Shown here: positions 7,526 through 14,591 of the stretch, piece by piece | Layout of the letters: every line of letters begins with the position of its first letter | Position numbering within the stretch: the first letter of the stretch is position 1 | Assembly (NCBI GenBank): GCA_964345765.1 | Contig: CAYFSJ010000018.1 | Span: 1 to 30,571, forward strand | Direction of reading: 5' to 3' | DNA: 30,571 nucleotides | Source of the DNA: DUUI01 sp964345765 | GTDB taxonomy: Bacteria > Bacillota_I > Bacilli_A > Erysipelotrichales > Erysipelotrichaceae | Made by a program: the position numbers and the translations under genes | The notes under the pieces: generated by a model | Database searches by the model: none | The model's input: the letters and a program-made list of their open reading frames with translations, nothing else | Told to the model about the DNA's origin: nothing

Positions 7526-9157
7526 ATGGCTACAATTCAAAAATATGATACCGACTCACTAACCTTAGAGAACAAACATCTGTCTCCTCTTAAAGCATTG
7601 GTTGAAACACAATTCTATCTGAATAATGTTGTCCAAATAGAATCGTTACAACAAGCTTATGATTTGGCAGTAGATCATCCGAATGTAATTGTGAGTGACT
7701 TGGATATTAAACATCCAGAAAAACTTGGACTCGAAGAAGGTTCAAAAGTATTAGTTTATAACAATGGTGCTCGATTTGGTCGTGCGGCTAAAGCACGTCG
7801 TATTGTGGGCTATCATGATGATAAAGAACTTAGAAACATTGTCTTAGAGGCGATGCATCGTGATCCTTATCGCCCTTTCTATCATGCACAAGCTGTTGTG
7901 GGATTAGATGAAGAGTTTATGGTCAAGGCTCATTTATGTATTAACGAATCTCAGGAAGGTAATCTTCTGTCTTGGTTATTAAACTTTCAGATTTTAAATG
8001 ATGAGTATAAACAACGTTATAAAAATTCTAAAAAGATGGATGAGAATGATATTTATGTCTTTGCAGATAGTGAATGGTCACATCCAGACTATCCACATGG
8101 CTTAGCTTATTTTGACCCAATTCATAATGTAGCTTGTATATTGGGGATGACTTATTTTGGTGAACTCAAAAAAGGAACTTTGACTCTTGCCTGGGCGACT
8201 GCTTATCGACAAGATTATGTGGCCTGTCATGGTGGTCTTAAAATCTTTAAGAAAGAAGATGATAATTATGTTGCGTCATTCTTTGGTTTATCTGGATCTG
8301 GAAAATCGACATTGACACATGCTCAACATGATCAAAAGTTTGATATTGAGGTACTTCATGATGATGCGTTCATTATCGATTTAGATGAAGGATTCTCGAT
8401 TGCTTTAGAACCTGCTTATTTTGATAAGACACAAGACTATCCTGCTTCTCATAGAGAACAAGAATACTTCTTAACGGTTCAAAATGTGGGTGTAACCCTT
8501 AATGAAGAGAATAAGAAAGTATTGGTAACACAGGACATCCGCAATGGAAATGGTCGTACGGTTAAGTCACGATATTCTACACCTAATCGTGTGGATCGAA
8601 TTGATGATCCAATTAACGCAATCTATTGGATTATGAAGGATGATAGCTTACCTCCACTACTTAAGATTAATGATGCGACATTGGCTTCGGCCTTTGGGTT
8701 AACTCTTGCGACCAAGCGTACATCAGCTGAAATTGGTGTCTTTGATCCAACTGCCCTTGTTATCGAGCCTTATGCTAATCCATTTAGAGTCTATGATTTA
8801 AATGATGATTATAAACGTTTCAAGGCGTTATTTGATAAGGGTGTTGACTGCTTCATCTTAAATACTGGTGCTTATCTTAATCAAGATATTCCTAAGGAGA
8901 CGACGCTTCAATTGATTGAGAATGAAGTGAATCATCAAAATAACTTTAAACCATTCTTTAATCATAAACATATTGAAGTGGCTCATTTAGATGGCTTTGA
9001 GATTAAAAACGACCAGGAAGCGTTAGATTTACTGCTTGGTCGAATTAAGACTCGGATTAAGTTTATTAAGGAACACAATTTAACGCATGAGCTTGATACA
9101 ATCGAGTCAGAGGCGATGGAGTCCCTTGAGACACTTACTCAACAATTATCACTTTAA
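7526..9157 (+). CDS. pckA: Phosphoenolpyruvate carboxykinase (ATP-dependent)
   Basis: This 543-aa cytoplasmic enzyme converts oxaloacetate and ATP to PEP, CO2 and ADP, the committing step of gluconeogenesis; in some anaerobes it runs in the reverse direction. The kinase P-loop GLSGSGKST sits near residues 253-261, followed by the metal-binding EVLHDDAFIID stretch. EPAYFDKT and the arginine-containing NGNGRTVKSRYS are further family landmarks. The start is the ATG at 7526, five bases after AAAGGAGG; an earlier in-frame TTG lies within the promoter. The gene is monocistronic and has a cre site and a near-consensus promoter. Its last 23 bases overlap the convergent bioY. Confidence 0.95.
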   Translation: MATIQKYDTDSLTLENKHLSPLKALVETQFYLNNVVQIESLQQAYDLAVDHPNVIVSDLDIKHPEKLGLEEGSKVLVYNNGARFGRAAKARRIVGYHDDKELRNIVLEAMHRDPYRPFYHAQAVVGLDEEFMVKAHLCINESQEGNLLSWLLNFQILNDEYKQRYKNSKKMDENDIYVFADSEWSHPDYPHGLAYFDPIHNVACILGMTYFGELKKGTLTLAWATAYRQDYVACHGGLKIFKKEDDNYVASFFGLSGSGKSTLTHAQHDQKFDIEVLHDDAFIIDLDEGFSIALEPAYFDKTQDYPASHREQEYFLTVQNVGVTLNEENKKVLVTQDIRNGNGRTVKSRYSTPNRVDRIDDPINAIYWIMKDDSLPPLLKINDATLASAFGLTLATKRTSAEIGVFDPTALVIEPYANPFRVYDLNDDYKRFKALFDKGVDCFILNTGAYLNQDIPKETTLQLIENEVNHQNNFKPFFNHKHIEVAHLDGFEIKNDQEALDLLLGRIKTRIKFIKEHNLTHELDTIESEAMESLETLTQQLSL

Positions 9158-9647
9158 GTCGCTTGTAAAGGACTAGTGCTAAAAAGATTGAGAGCATATC
9201 ACTGATAAGAAAGACAGCCCAATAACTTAGAAACAGTGTTTTTATGGTTATTGGGTTTTCTAATACTAATCTAAAGATCATAAATAAATATGGTAGACCG
9301 ATGGCGTATAAGCTTAGATATCCAACAAGAATTCCAACTTTTTTGTTTCTAAAATGATTCACGATTAATGCGCAACTTAAAAATCCTAAAACAAATCCAA
9401 ACGATGGTGATAGGACATAGGTGATGCCTGCACCTGAGGCAAAGACGGGTAATCCGATTAAGCCTAGTCCAATATAACCTACCAAAACATATAAGATTTG
9501 AATCCGATCGAGTAAGAGCCCGACTAAGATCACTATACAAAATTGAAAGGTAATTGGGACGAGTGAAATTGGTAGTTTTAAGTGGGCACTTACTGCCATA
9601 AGGGCAATAAATAAGGCGCATTGAGCTAGCTGACGAATGTTTAACAT
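9135..9647 (-). CDS. bioY: Biotin ECF transporter S component
   Basis: This is a 170-aa, six-helix membrane protein that binds biotin and docks to the shared energy-coupling module (EcfA-A'-T, not in the window). BioY landmarks are LPISLVPITFQ after helix 1, the GLIGLPVFASGAG segment, and SPSFGFVLGF. It is slightly short of the usual 180-200 residues. The start ATG lacks an SD. TATAAT at 9659-9654 ends six bases before it, suggesting a leaderless message. Its 3' end overlaps the pckA 3' end by 23 bases. I could not identify a convincing BirA operator upstream. Confidence 0.88.
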   Translation of the reverse strand: MLNIRQLAQCALFIALMAVSAHLKLPISLVPITFQFCIVILVGLLLDRIQILYVLVGYIGLGLIGLPVFASGAGITYVLSPSFGFVLGFLSCALIVNHFRNKKVGILVGYLSLYAIGLPYLFMIFRLVLENPITIKTLFLSYWAVFLISDMLSIFLALVLYKRLKVIIVE

Positions 9648-9659
9648 ATCGTTATTATA
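9648..9659 (-). promoter_or_regulatory. -10 element six bases from the bioY start (leaderless candidate)
   Basis: On the minus strand a perfect TATAAT (9659 to 9654) is followed by six bases and then the ATG at 9647, with no SD between. The -35 at 17 bases (TATCAA) is poor. Confidence 0.55.
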
Positions 9660-9686
9660 CGCGTTAATTGAATTGTTTGATAGAAC

Positions 9687-9715
9687 TTGAAATGTTCTTT
9701 ATTAAAGACTATTAT
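9687..9715 (+). promoter_or_regulatory. Promoter of the DUF1622 gene
   Basis: TTGAAA (9687-9692), a 17-base spacer and TATTAT (9710-9715). It is divergent from the bioY -10, with about 27 bases between the two elements. An AAGGAGAG ribosome site follows just before the ATG at 9741. Confidence 0.7.
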
Positions 9716-9740
9716 ATAGGAGTGTCAGTAAGGAGAGAAA

Positions 9741-10085
9741 ATGGAGTTTATTATTAGTAATATTATCCCTGTTATTTATCACACAGTTGAAGTTATAGGG
9801 GCAATTATTATCGTCATTGGAACGATCAAAGCTATTTATCATTTATTTCAAAATAAATTTGACTTTAGAAATGAAGATTTAATTGTTGAGATAGCTTCCG
9901 CCTTATCTCTAGCGTTAGAATTTATTCTTGCTGCTGAGATACTTAAGACATTAGTTATCAATGATATGCAACAACTACTCTTATTGGGAGTACTGCTTAT
10001 TCTACGTATTATCATTACCTTTGTCTTACATTGGGAACTCAATCATATTGAAGAGAATCAACGTCGTAATAGCGTACACCACTAA
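9741..10085 (+). CDS. DUF1622 family membrane protein
   Basis: This is a 114-aa protein with three hydrophobic helices (about residues 10-35, 52-75 and 77-97) separated by short charged loops. The pattern EDLIVEIASALSLALEFILAAEILKTL is typical of DUF1622, a small inner-membrane family of unknown function. It has a good SD, its own promoter and an intrinsic terminator directly after the stop, so it is a clean monocistronic unit. The C-terminus (HIEENQRRNSVHH) is cytoplasmic-like and His/Arg-rich. No function can be assigned. Confidence 0.75.
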   Translation: MEFIISNIIPVIYHTVEVIGAIIIVIGTIKAIYHLFQNKFDFRNEDLIVEIASALSLALEFILAAEILKTLVINDMQQLLLLGVLLILRIIITFVLHWELNHIEENQRRNSVHH

Positions 10086-10110
10086 AAAAGGATCGAAAGA
10101 TCCATTTTTT
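10085..10110 (+). terminator. Intrinsic terminator of the DUF1622 gene
   Basis: Stem GGATC (10090-10094) and GATCC (10099-10103) around a GAAA tetraloop, with an A-run before and six T after (10105-10110). Confidence 0.85.
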
Positions 10111-10125
10111 ATTTATAGGGAAATT

Positions 10126-10149
10126 AAAAGCCATCGCAAGATGGCTTTT
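10126..10149 (-). terminator. Terminator of the 61-aa ORF (possibly bidirectional)
   Basis: A perfect 10-bp stem, AAAAGCCATC (10126-10135) and GATGGCTTTT (10140-10149), surrounds GCAA on the plus strand. It gives a stem with T-tail on both strands. It lies eight bases after the stop of the minus-strand small ORF at 10157 and also backs up the DUF1622 terminator. Confidence 0.8.
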
Positions 10150-10156
10150 AATATCT

Positions 10157-10342
10157 TTAATGTTCTTCTTTTTTCTTAAACATTATATAGAGACCAGCAC
10201 TGATTAGTAGTGTTGAACCAATCAGATAGATCGTTGTTGGAACACCTCCATATAATGAGACTGTTCCTGTCACTTTAACAATATCACCAATAACATATTC
10301 ATCAATTTTTGGATAATCGTAAAGTTGGAATTTTATTATCAA
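10157..10342 (-). CDS. Small single-pass membrane protein (61 aa), function unknown
   Basis: This is a short protein with a polar, beta-like N-terminal 35 residues (DEYVIGDIVKVTGTVSLYGG), one hydrophobic helix (TTIYLIGSTLLISAGLYIMF) and a lysine-rich KKKEEH tail. It starts at TTG, with no SD. Upstream are TTGTTA (10376 to 10371), a 16-base spacer and TAAAAT (10354 to 10349), and exactly six bases separate the -10 from TTG. A strong terminator follows the stop. It could be the 3' remnant of a larger gene: the polar part resembles the end of an OB-like domain, and an in-frame stop sits close upstream. The transcription signals at both ends favour a real small gene, with moderate confidence. Confidence 0.45.
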   Translation of the reverse strand: MIIKFQLYDYPKIDEYVIGDIVKVTGTVSLYGGVPTTIYLIGSTLLISAGLYIMFKKKEEH

Positions 10343-10348
10343 ACTAAA

Positions 10349-10376
10349 ATTTTATGCTATTTGAAACTTGTAACAA
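10349..10376 (-). promoter_or_regulatory. Promoter of the 61-aa membrane ORF
   Basis: TTGTTA (10376 to 10371), 16 bases and TAAAAT (10354 to 10349) on the minus strand. The -10 ends six bases before the TTG start at 10342 and no SD is present. Confidence 0.5.
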
Positions 10377-10383
10377 ATGAAAA

Positions 10384-10974
10384 CTAATCTTCTATTCCCC
10401 ACTCAATTTCAATTGAAGTTGATTGAGTAATATTCTCAAAAGTCATTTCTTGTTGAGCAAAACTCATCATTCTTGGTTGGTGATGAATTTCAGGGATATT
10501 ATTGATGGAAATAATACCTTTAAGTTTGACTTTGCTTTCTTGAACAATCACCTCAGCTTGATGAAATGCATCTTGAATAGCAAGTTGAGTTAATTCATCT
10601 CGATTAAAACTATCAATTGTATACTCTACTGAAAAGCTTGGATGATGTGGTGCTTTAGAAACAAACTCAATTGCTTGAGAAAGTTTCTTCATATCAATTT
10701 TAAACGAAACGACTAAGTCATGTATTAATTGATAACCTTTAAAGGTTGATTTATGAACTCCATCATTATGTGATTGTTCATAGTAAGGCTTTAACTGATA
10801 ATTCAGAGTTTTAAGATTTGATTTGAACTCACTCTTTAAGTACTCAAAAGTTACTTGTTCTTGTTTAAGAACTTCTTCATATTCTTCATTATTTAATTGT
10901 ATTCTAATATGAAGTTTTATCAAATTTGGTTTGTAGCTTTTTTCAGCATAACCTCTAATTTTTAGTGTATTCAT
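10384..10974 (-). CDS. SIMPL-domain (DUF541) protein, cytoplasmic form
   Basis: This is a 196-aa protein matching the SIMPL/DUF541 family. It opens with the usual strand (LKIRGYAEKSYKPNLIKLHI), has the central F-K-GYQLIHDLVV segment, and the helix LTQLAIQDAFHQAEVIVQES that family members share before the last strands. Most bacterial SIMPL proteins carry a signal peptide or lipobox; this one has none, so it should be cytoplasmic. Its ATG follows GAGAGG and lies ten bases after the rlmD stop, making it the last gene of the ATP synthase transcript unless an unseen promoter intervenes. The molecular role is not established for the family. Confidence 0.75.
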   Translation of the reverse strand: MNTLKIRGYAEKSYKPNLIKLHIRIQLNNEEYEEVLKQEQVTFEYLKSEFKSNLKTLNYQLKPYYEQSHNDGVHKSTFKGYQLIHDLVVSFKIDMKKLSQAIEFVSKAPHHPSFSVEYTIDSFNRDELTQLAIQDAFHQAEVIVQESKVKLKGIISINNIPEIHHQPRMMSFAQQEMTFENITQSTSIEIEWGIED

Positions 10975-10984
10975 AATAATCCTC

Positions 10985-12100
10985 TCATCTGTTACTTAAA
11001 ACAGCAATACATTCAACATGGTCAGTAAACGGGAATTGATGAACCCCAAACAAGTGGTTAAGTTCATACTTTTGATTGAGAATCTCTAAATCTCTTTTAA
11101 GTGTTGTTGGATTACAAGAAATATAAACTATCTTATTAAAATTCAGTTCAATAGCCTGATTAAGAAACTCAGGCGTAGACCCATCTCGAGGTGGATCCAT
11201 AAACAAAACACTAAACGGATTCTGATTTAATTGTAACATAAATTCAGTTGAATCTGCTTGTATAAAGTCAACATTATCAGTCTTATTTAATCTTAGATTT
11301 GTCTTAGCATCATTAATCGCTTGTTTATTTAGTTCAACACCAACCACTTCTTTTGAATAGTCACTCAACATGATCGTAATCGTTCCAATCCCACAATAAG
11401 TATCCAATACTCGATCTTCCTTGTTGATATTTGCTAATTCAATCGCCTTCTCATACAAACGTTTAGTCATTTCAGGATTAACTTGATAAAAAGAATTAGG
11501 CGATAGTTTGAATCGTTTATCCCCAATAGAATCATAAATAAAACCTGGACCATAAGCTGTTTCATTAGTATCTGATAAGACCACAGAAGTTCTACGCTTA
11601 TTTATGTTAAAGACGATGGTTGTTATTTCCGGATGTTTCTTCAATAAAGCATTAATAAACTGTCGCTTACCCTTAAATCGAGTTTCAGTCACCACAAAAA
11701 CTACCATTACTTCATTAGACTGATATCCAACTCTAACCATCATATGTCTGAAGATTCCACTATATTTATCTTGATCATATATTGGATATTTAAAGGACTC
11801 AATTAATTTAGTTGCAGAATTAATAATTTTTCTAGCCACCAAATTTTCAATTAAACATTCTTTAGTACTTACAACCCTATGTGTTTTAGATTTGTATAAA
11901 CCAGAAACGACTCGGTTCTTTTGTCGTTGAAAAGTAGCAATTACTTTGTGACGATAGAAAAAAGGATCTTCCATGACTAAAAAATCATCTAGTCTTGAAA
12001 AGTCCTTCAATAATTGATTCTGTTTTTCGACATGTTGAAAGTCAGGATGCTCATGTTTATATAAGCATCCACCACATTCTTTAAAAACAGGACATCTCAT
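10985..12100 (-). CDS. rlmD: 23S rRNA (uracil-5-)-methyltransferase, RumA/RlmD type without TRAM domain
   Basis: This is a 371-aa SAM-dependent m5U methyltransferase. A [4Fe-4S] cluster is indicated by C3-x5-C9-x2-C12 and a later Cys near 88 (KECLIEN). The SAM site is VLDTYCGIGT, the catalytic region is MDPPRDG, and the nucleophilic Cys is in YISCNPTT. RlmD/RlmCD proteins normally begin with a 60-residue TRAM RNA-binding domain. Here the protein begins directly at the cluster motif, so TRAM is missing. The start ATG overlaps the atpC stop as ATGA, fixing the N-terminus. It could equally be the RlmCD or TrmA-like paralogue; the target uridine is not predictable. Confidence 0.85.
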   Translation of the reverse strand: MRCPVFKECGGCLYKHEHPDFQHVEKQNQLLKDFSRLDDFLVMEDPFFYRHKVIATFQRQKNRVVSGLYKSKTHRVVSTKECLIENLVARKIINSATKLIESFKYPIYDQDKYSGIFRHMMVRVGYQSNEVMVVFVVTETRFKGKRQFINALLKKHPEITTIVFNINKRRTSVVLSDTNETAYGPGFIYDSIGDKRFKLSPNSFYQVNPEMTKRLYEKAIELANINKEDRVLDTYCGIGTITIMLSDYSKEVVGVELNKQAINDAKTNLRLNKTDNVDFIQADSTEFMLQLNQNPFSVLFMDPPRDGSTPEFLNQAIELNFNKIVYISCNPTTLKRDLEILNQKYELNHLFGVHQFPFTDHVECIAVLSNR

Positions 12101-12348
12101 ACTTGGTTAATGTAATCAACTAAGACAGTCGCCTCATTATTATCAAAATAGACAAGGCCTGCCCCTGTTTCAAAAGTATGTCTTTGACCATTATCAACCA
12201 AACTTAAATCACCTTTAACTAAATTAGCAAGATAATTCATATGATCAGTCAATAAACCAACTTGACCATTCGTTGTTCTAACATTTAAAATGCTAGCATC
12301 ATATTGGCCATACTCTCCTTCTGGTGTAACAATTTTCACTCTAAACAT
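12097..12348 (-). CDS. atpC: F1 ATP synthase epsilon subunit, C-terminal domain absent
   Basis: This is an 83-aa epsilon subunit of the F1 central stalk. It contains only the N-terminal beta-sandwich that contacts gamma and the c-ring (MFRVKIVTPEGEYGQYDA, TNGQVGLLTDHMNYLA, GAGLVYFDNNEATVL). Typical epsilon is 130-140 residues, with a two-helix C-terminal domain that inhibits ATP hydrolysis and binds ATP; this domain is absent. Reading past the TGA in the same frame gives no epsilon-like helices, so it is not a recent nonsense mutation. The TGA overlaps the rlmD ATG. It lies two bases after the atpD stop and has only a weak SD. Confidence 0.93.
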   Translation of the reverse strand: MFRVKIVTPEGEYGQYDASILNVRTTNGQVGLLTDHMNYLANLVKGDLSLVDNGQRHTFETGAGLVYFDNNEATVLVDYINQV

Positions 12349-12350
12349 AA

Positions 12351-13745
12351 TTAACTCTGTTCTTTAGCTTTCTTCTTAACATCCTCAATGTCTTTCGCAA
12401 ACATAAAGGCTTGTTCCGGTAAATCATCTACTTCACCATTTAGGATCGCCTCAAAGCTCTTCAATGTTTCTTTAATCGGAACAAACACACCTGGGATACC
12501 AGTAAATGCTTCCCCAACAAAGAAAGGTTGAGACAAGAAGTTACGAATACGACGAGCTCTATTAACAATTAATTTATCCTCATCGCTCAATTCATCCATC
12601 CCTAAAATAGCAATAATATCTTGTAAGTCTTTATAACGTTGTAATATTTCTTGAACATCATGAGCAATACGAACATGATCCGCCCCAACAATATTAGGAT
12701 CCAATAAGTTAGAAGTAGACTCTAATGGATCAACCGCCGGATAAATCCCTAGCGCCGCAATATTTCTATCTAAAACAGTACGCGCATCAAGGTGCGTAAA
12801 CGCAGTCGCAGGAGCCGGGTCAGTTAAGTCATCCGCAGGCACATAAATCGCTTGAACTGAAGTAATCGAACCATCTTGAGTTGAAGTAATACGCTCTTGA
12901 AGTTGACCCATCTCAGTCGATAAAGTCGGTTGATAACCAACTGCAGAAGGCATACGACCTAATAAAGCCGATACCTCAGATCCTGCCTGAGTAAATCTAA
13001 AAATATTATCAATAAAAAGTAAAACGTCTTGATGATATTCATCTCTAAAATATTCTGCCATTGTCAATCCAGAAAGGCCAACACGCATTCTAGCACCAGG
13101 CGATTCATTCATTTGACCATAAACAAGAACGGTATTCTCTAAAACACCAGAATCCTTCATCTCATTATATAAGTCATTTCCTTCTCTAGTACGCTCACCA
13201 ACACCAGCAACCACTGATAAACCATCATGTTGAGTCGCAATGTTATGAATAAGCTCTTGCATTAAGACCGTCTTACCAACACCAGCTCCTCCAAACAATC
13301 CAATTTTACCACCTTGAGGATAAGGACAAAGTAAGTCAATAACCTTAATCCCAGTCTCTAAGATATCATTAATTGGTTTTTGGTTTTTAAACAAAGGAGC
13401 AGGCGCATGAATCGGATTAAACTGTTCAACATTTTCAGGCATAGGTTTTTCATCAATTGGCTGACCCAAAACATTAAACATTCTACCTAATACAGCTTTA
13501 CCAACAGGAACTTGAATTGGATTTTCAGTATCAATCGCTTCCATACCACGAACCAAACCATCCGTTGATGCCATCGCAATACAACGAACTAAATCATCCC
13601 CAATATGTTGAGCAACCTCTAAGATAAGTTCATCCCCATCTTCTTTAATAATCTTTATCGCATTTAAAATCGGTGGCATATGTTCTTGAGTAAACTGAAC
13701 ATCGACAACCGGCCCAATAACTTGAGCAATTCTTCCTTTAATCAT
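12351..13745 (-). CDS. atpD: F1 ATP synthase beta subunit (catalytic)
   Basis: This 464-aa catalytic subunit synthesises ATP at the alpha-beta interface. The Walker A motif GGAGVGKTVL is near residue 150, VVAGVGERTREGNDLY carries the catalytic Glu region, and LLFIDNIFRFTQAG contains Walker B. The DELSEED loop reads DELSDED (near 390), a mild substitution that keeps the acidic lever contacting gamma. Length is normal. GGAGG sits in the end of atpG, just before the ATG. Confidence 0.98.
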   Translation of the reverse strand: MIKGRIAQVIGPVVDVQFTQEHMPPILNAIKIIKEDGDELILEVAQHIGDDLVRCIAMASTDGLVRGMEAIDTENPIQVPVGKAVLGRMFNVLGQPIDEKPMPENVEQFNPIHAPAPLFKNQKPINDILETGIKVIDLLCPYPQGGKIGLFGGAGVGKTVLMQELIHNIATQHDGLSVVAGVGERTREGNDLYNEMKDSGVLENTVLVYGQMNESPGARMRVGLSGLTMAEYFRDEYHQDVLLFIDNIFRFTQAGSEVSALLGRMPSAVGYQPTLSTEMGQLQERITSTQDGSITSVQAIYVPADDLTDPAPATAFTHLDARTVLDRNIAALGIYPAVDPLESTSNLLDPNIVGADHVRIAHDVQEILQRYKDLQDIIAILGMDELSDEDKLIVNRARRIRNFLSQPFFVGEAFTGIPGVFVPIKETLKSFEAILNGEVDDLPEQAFMFAKDIEDVKKKAKEQS

Positions 13746-13748
13746 AAA

Positions 13749-14591
13749 TTAACCTCCAATTGTTCCTGAAACGATCTCTGTAATTTCTTGAGTAATCGCC
13801 GCTTGACGTACTTTGTTGTATTCGAGTTGTAAATCATCTATTAATTCTTGAGCATTATCCGTCGCATTCTCCATCGCAACTCGTCGAGAAGAATATTCAC
13901 TTGTTTTAGCCGACATAAATGTTCGATATAATTCTGAAATGACATAACGAGGAATCAAGTAATCTAAGAGTTCTCTTGCCGAAGGCTCAAAGATAATCTC
14001 CTCATAATGTTGTGGTTGGTCACTATCCTCAATAATGACCGGAAGAATCCGCTCCTCCTTAACATGATAAGTCGTCGCATTAACATATTGTGTATATAAG
14101 ATATGAATACTGGTAATCTCACCATTTTCATAACGAGCTAAGATATCTTTACCAAGTTCCAAAATATCTTCATATTTAACTTGGTCTGAATGGACTTGGT
14201 CATTTACGATTTGATATTCATCATTTTTAAAACGATTATATCCCTTCGTCCCAATCCATAATAATTTTGATTCTTTGTTATCCTCAATAATTTCCTTAAA
14301 GACTGCCTGATTATATCCACCCGCAAGACCTAAATCGGAAGTAAAAACAACCTTTAAAGGATTGGTATCCTCAATAGAGGTATCCATCATCGGATGAACA
14401 TCAGAACCAGCCTGAGACAAGACTCTTCTAATAACATCAGCCAAAGTCTCACTATAAGGTCGATTCTTCACATAACTCGCCTTTATTCTCTGTAATTTAC
14501 TTATCGCAACTAATCGCATCGCCTTAGTAATCTTTTGGGTCGAACGAATCGATCTCAAGCGACTACGCAGTTGATGAATATTATTCGCCAT
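13749..14591 (-). CDS. atpG: F1 ATP synthase gamma subunit (rotor shaft)
   Basis: This 280-aa central-stalk protein couples c-ring rotation to the beta sites. The N-terminal helix (LRSRLRSIRSTQKITKAMRL) and the C-terminal helix (ATDNAQELIDDLQLEYNKVR, then AAITQEITEIVSG) form the antiparallel coiled coil. The globular Rossmann-like part includes TSDLGLAGGYN. Its start lies inside the atpA end (11-base overlap), so translation is probably coupled. Confidence 0.97.
   Translation of the reverse strand: MANNIHQLRSRLRSIRSTQKITKAMRLVAISKLQRIKASYVKNRPYSETLADVIRRVLSQAGSDVHPMMDTSIEDTNPLKVVFTSDLGLAGGYNQAVFKEIIEDNKESKLLWIGTKGYNRFKNDEYQIVNDQVHSDQVKYEDILELGKDILARYENGEITSIHILYTQYVNATTYHVKEERILPVIIEDSDQPQHYEEIIFEPSARELLDYLIPRYVISELYRTFMSAKTSEYSSRRVAMENATDNAQELIDDLQLEYNKVRQAAITQEITEIVSGTIGG

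Noticed and set aside
9636..9672. Possible BirA operator before bioY (TGTTTAAC ... GTTAATTG)
   Set aside because: The half-sites are imperfect and not properly complementary, and the left one lies inside the coding start. Not better than chance in this AT-rich DNA.
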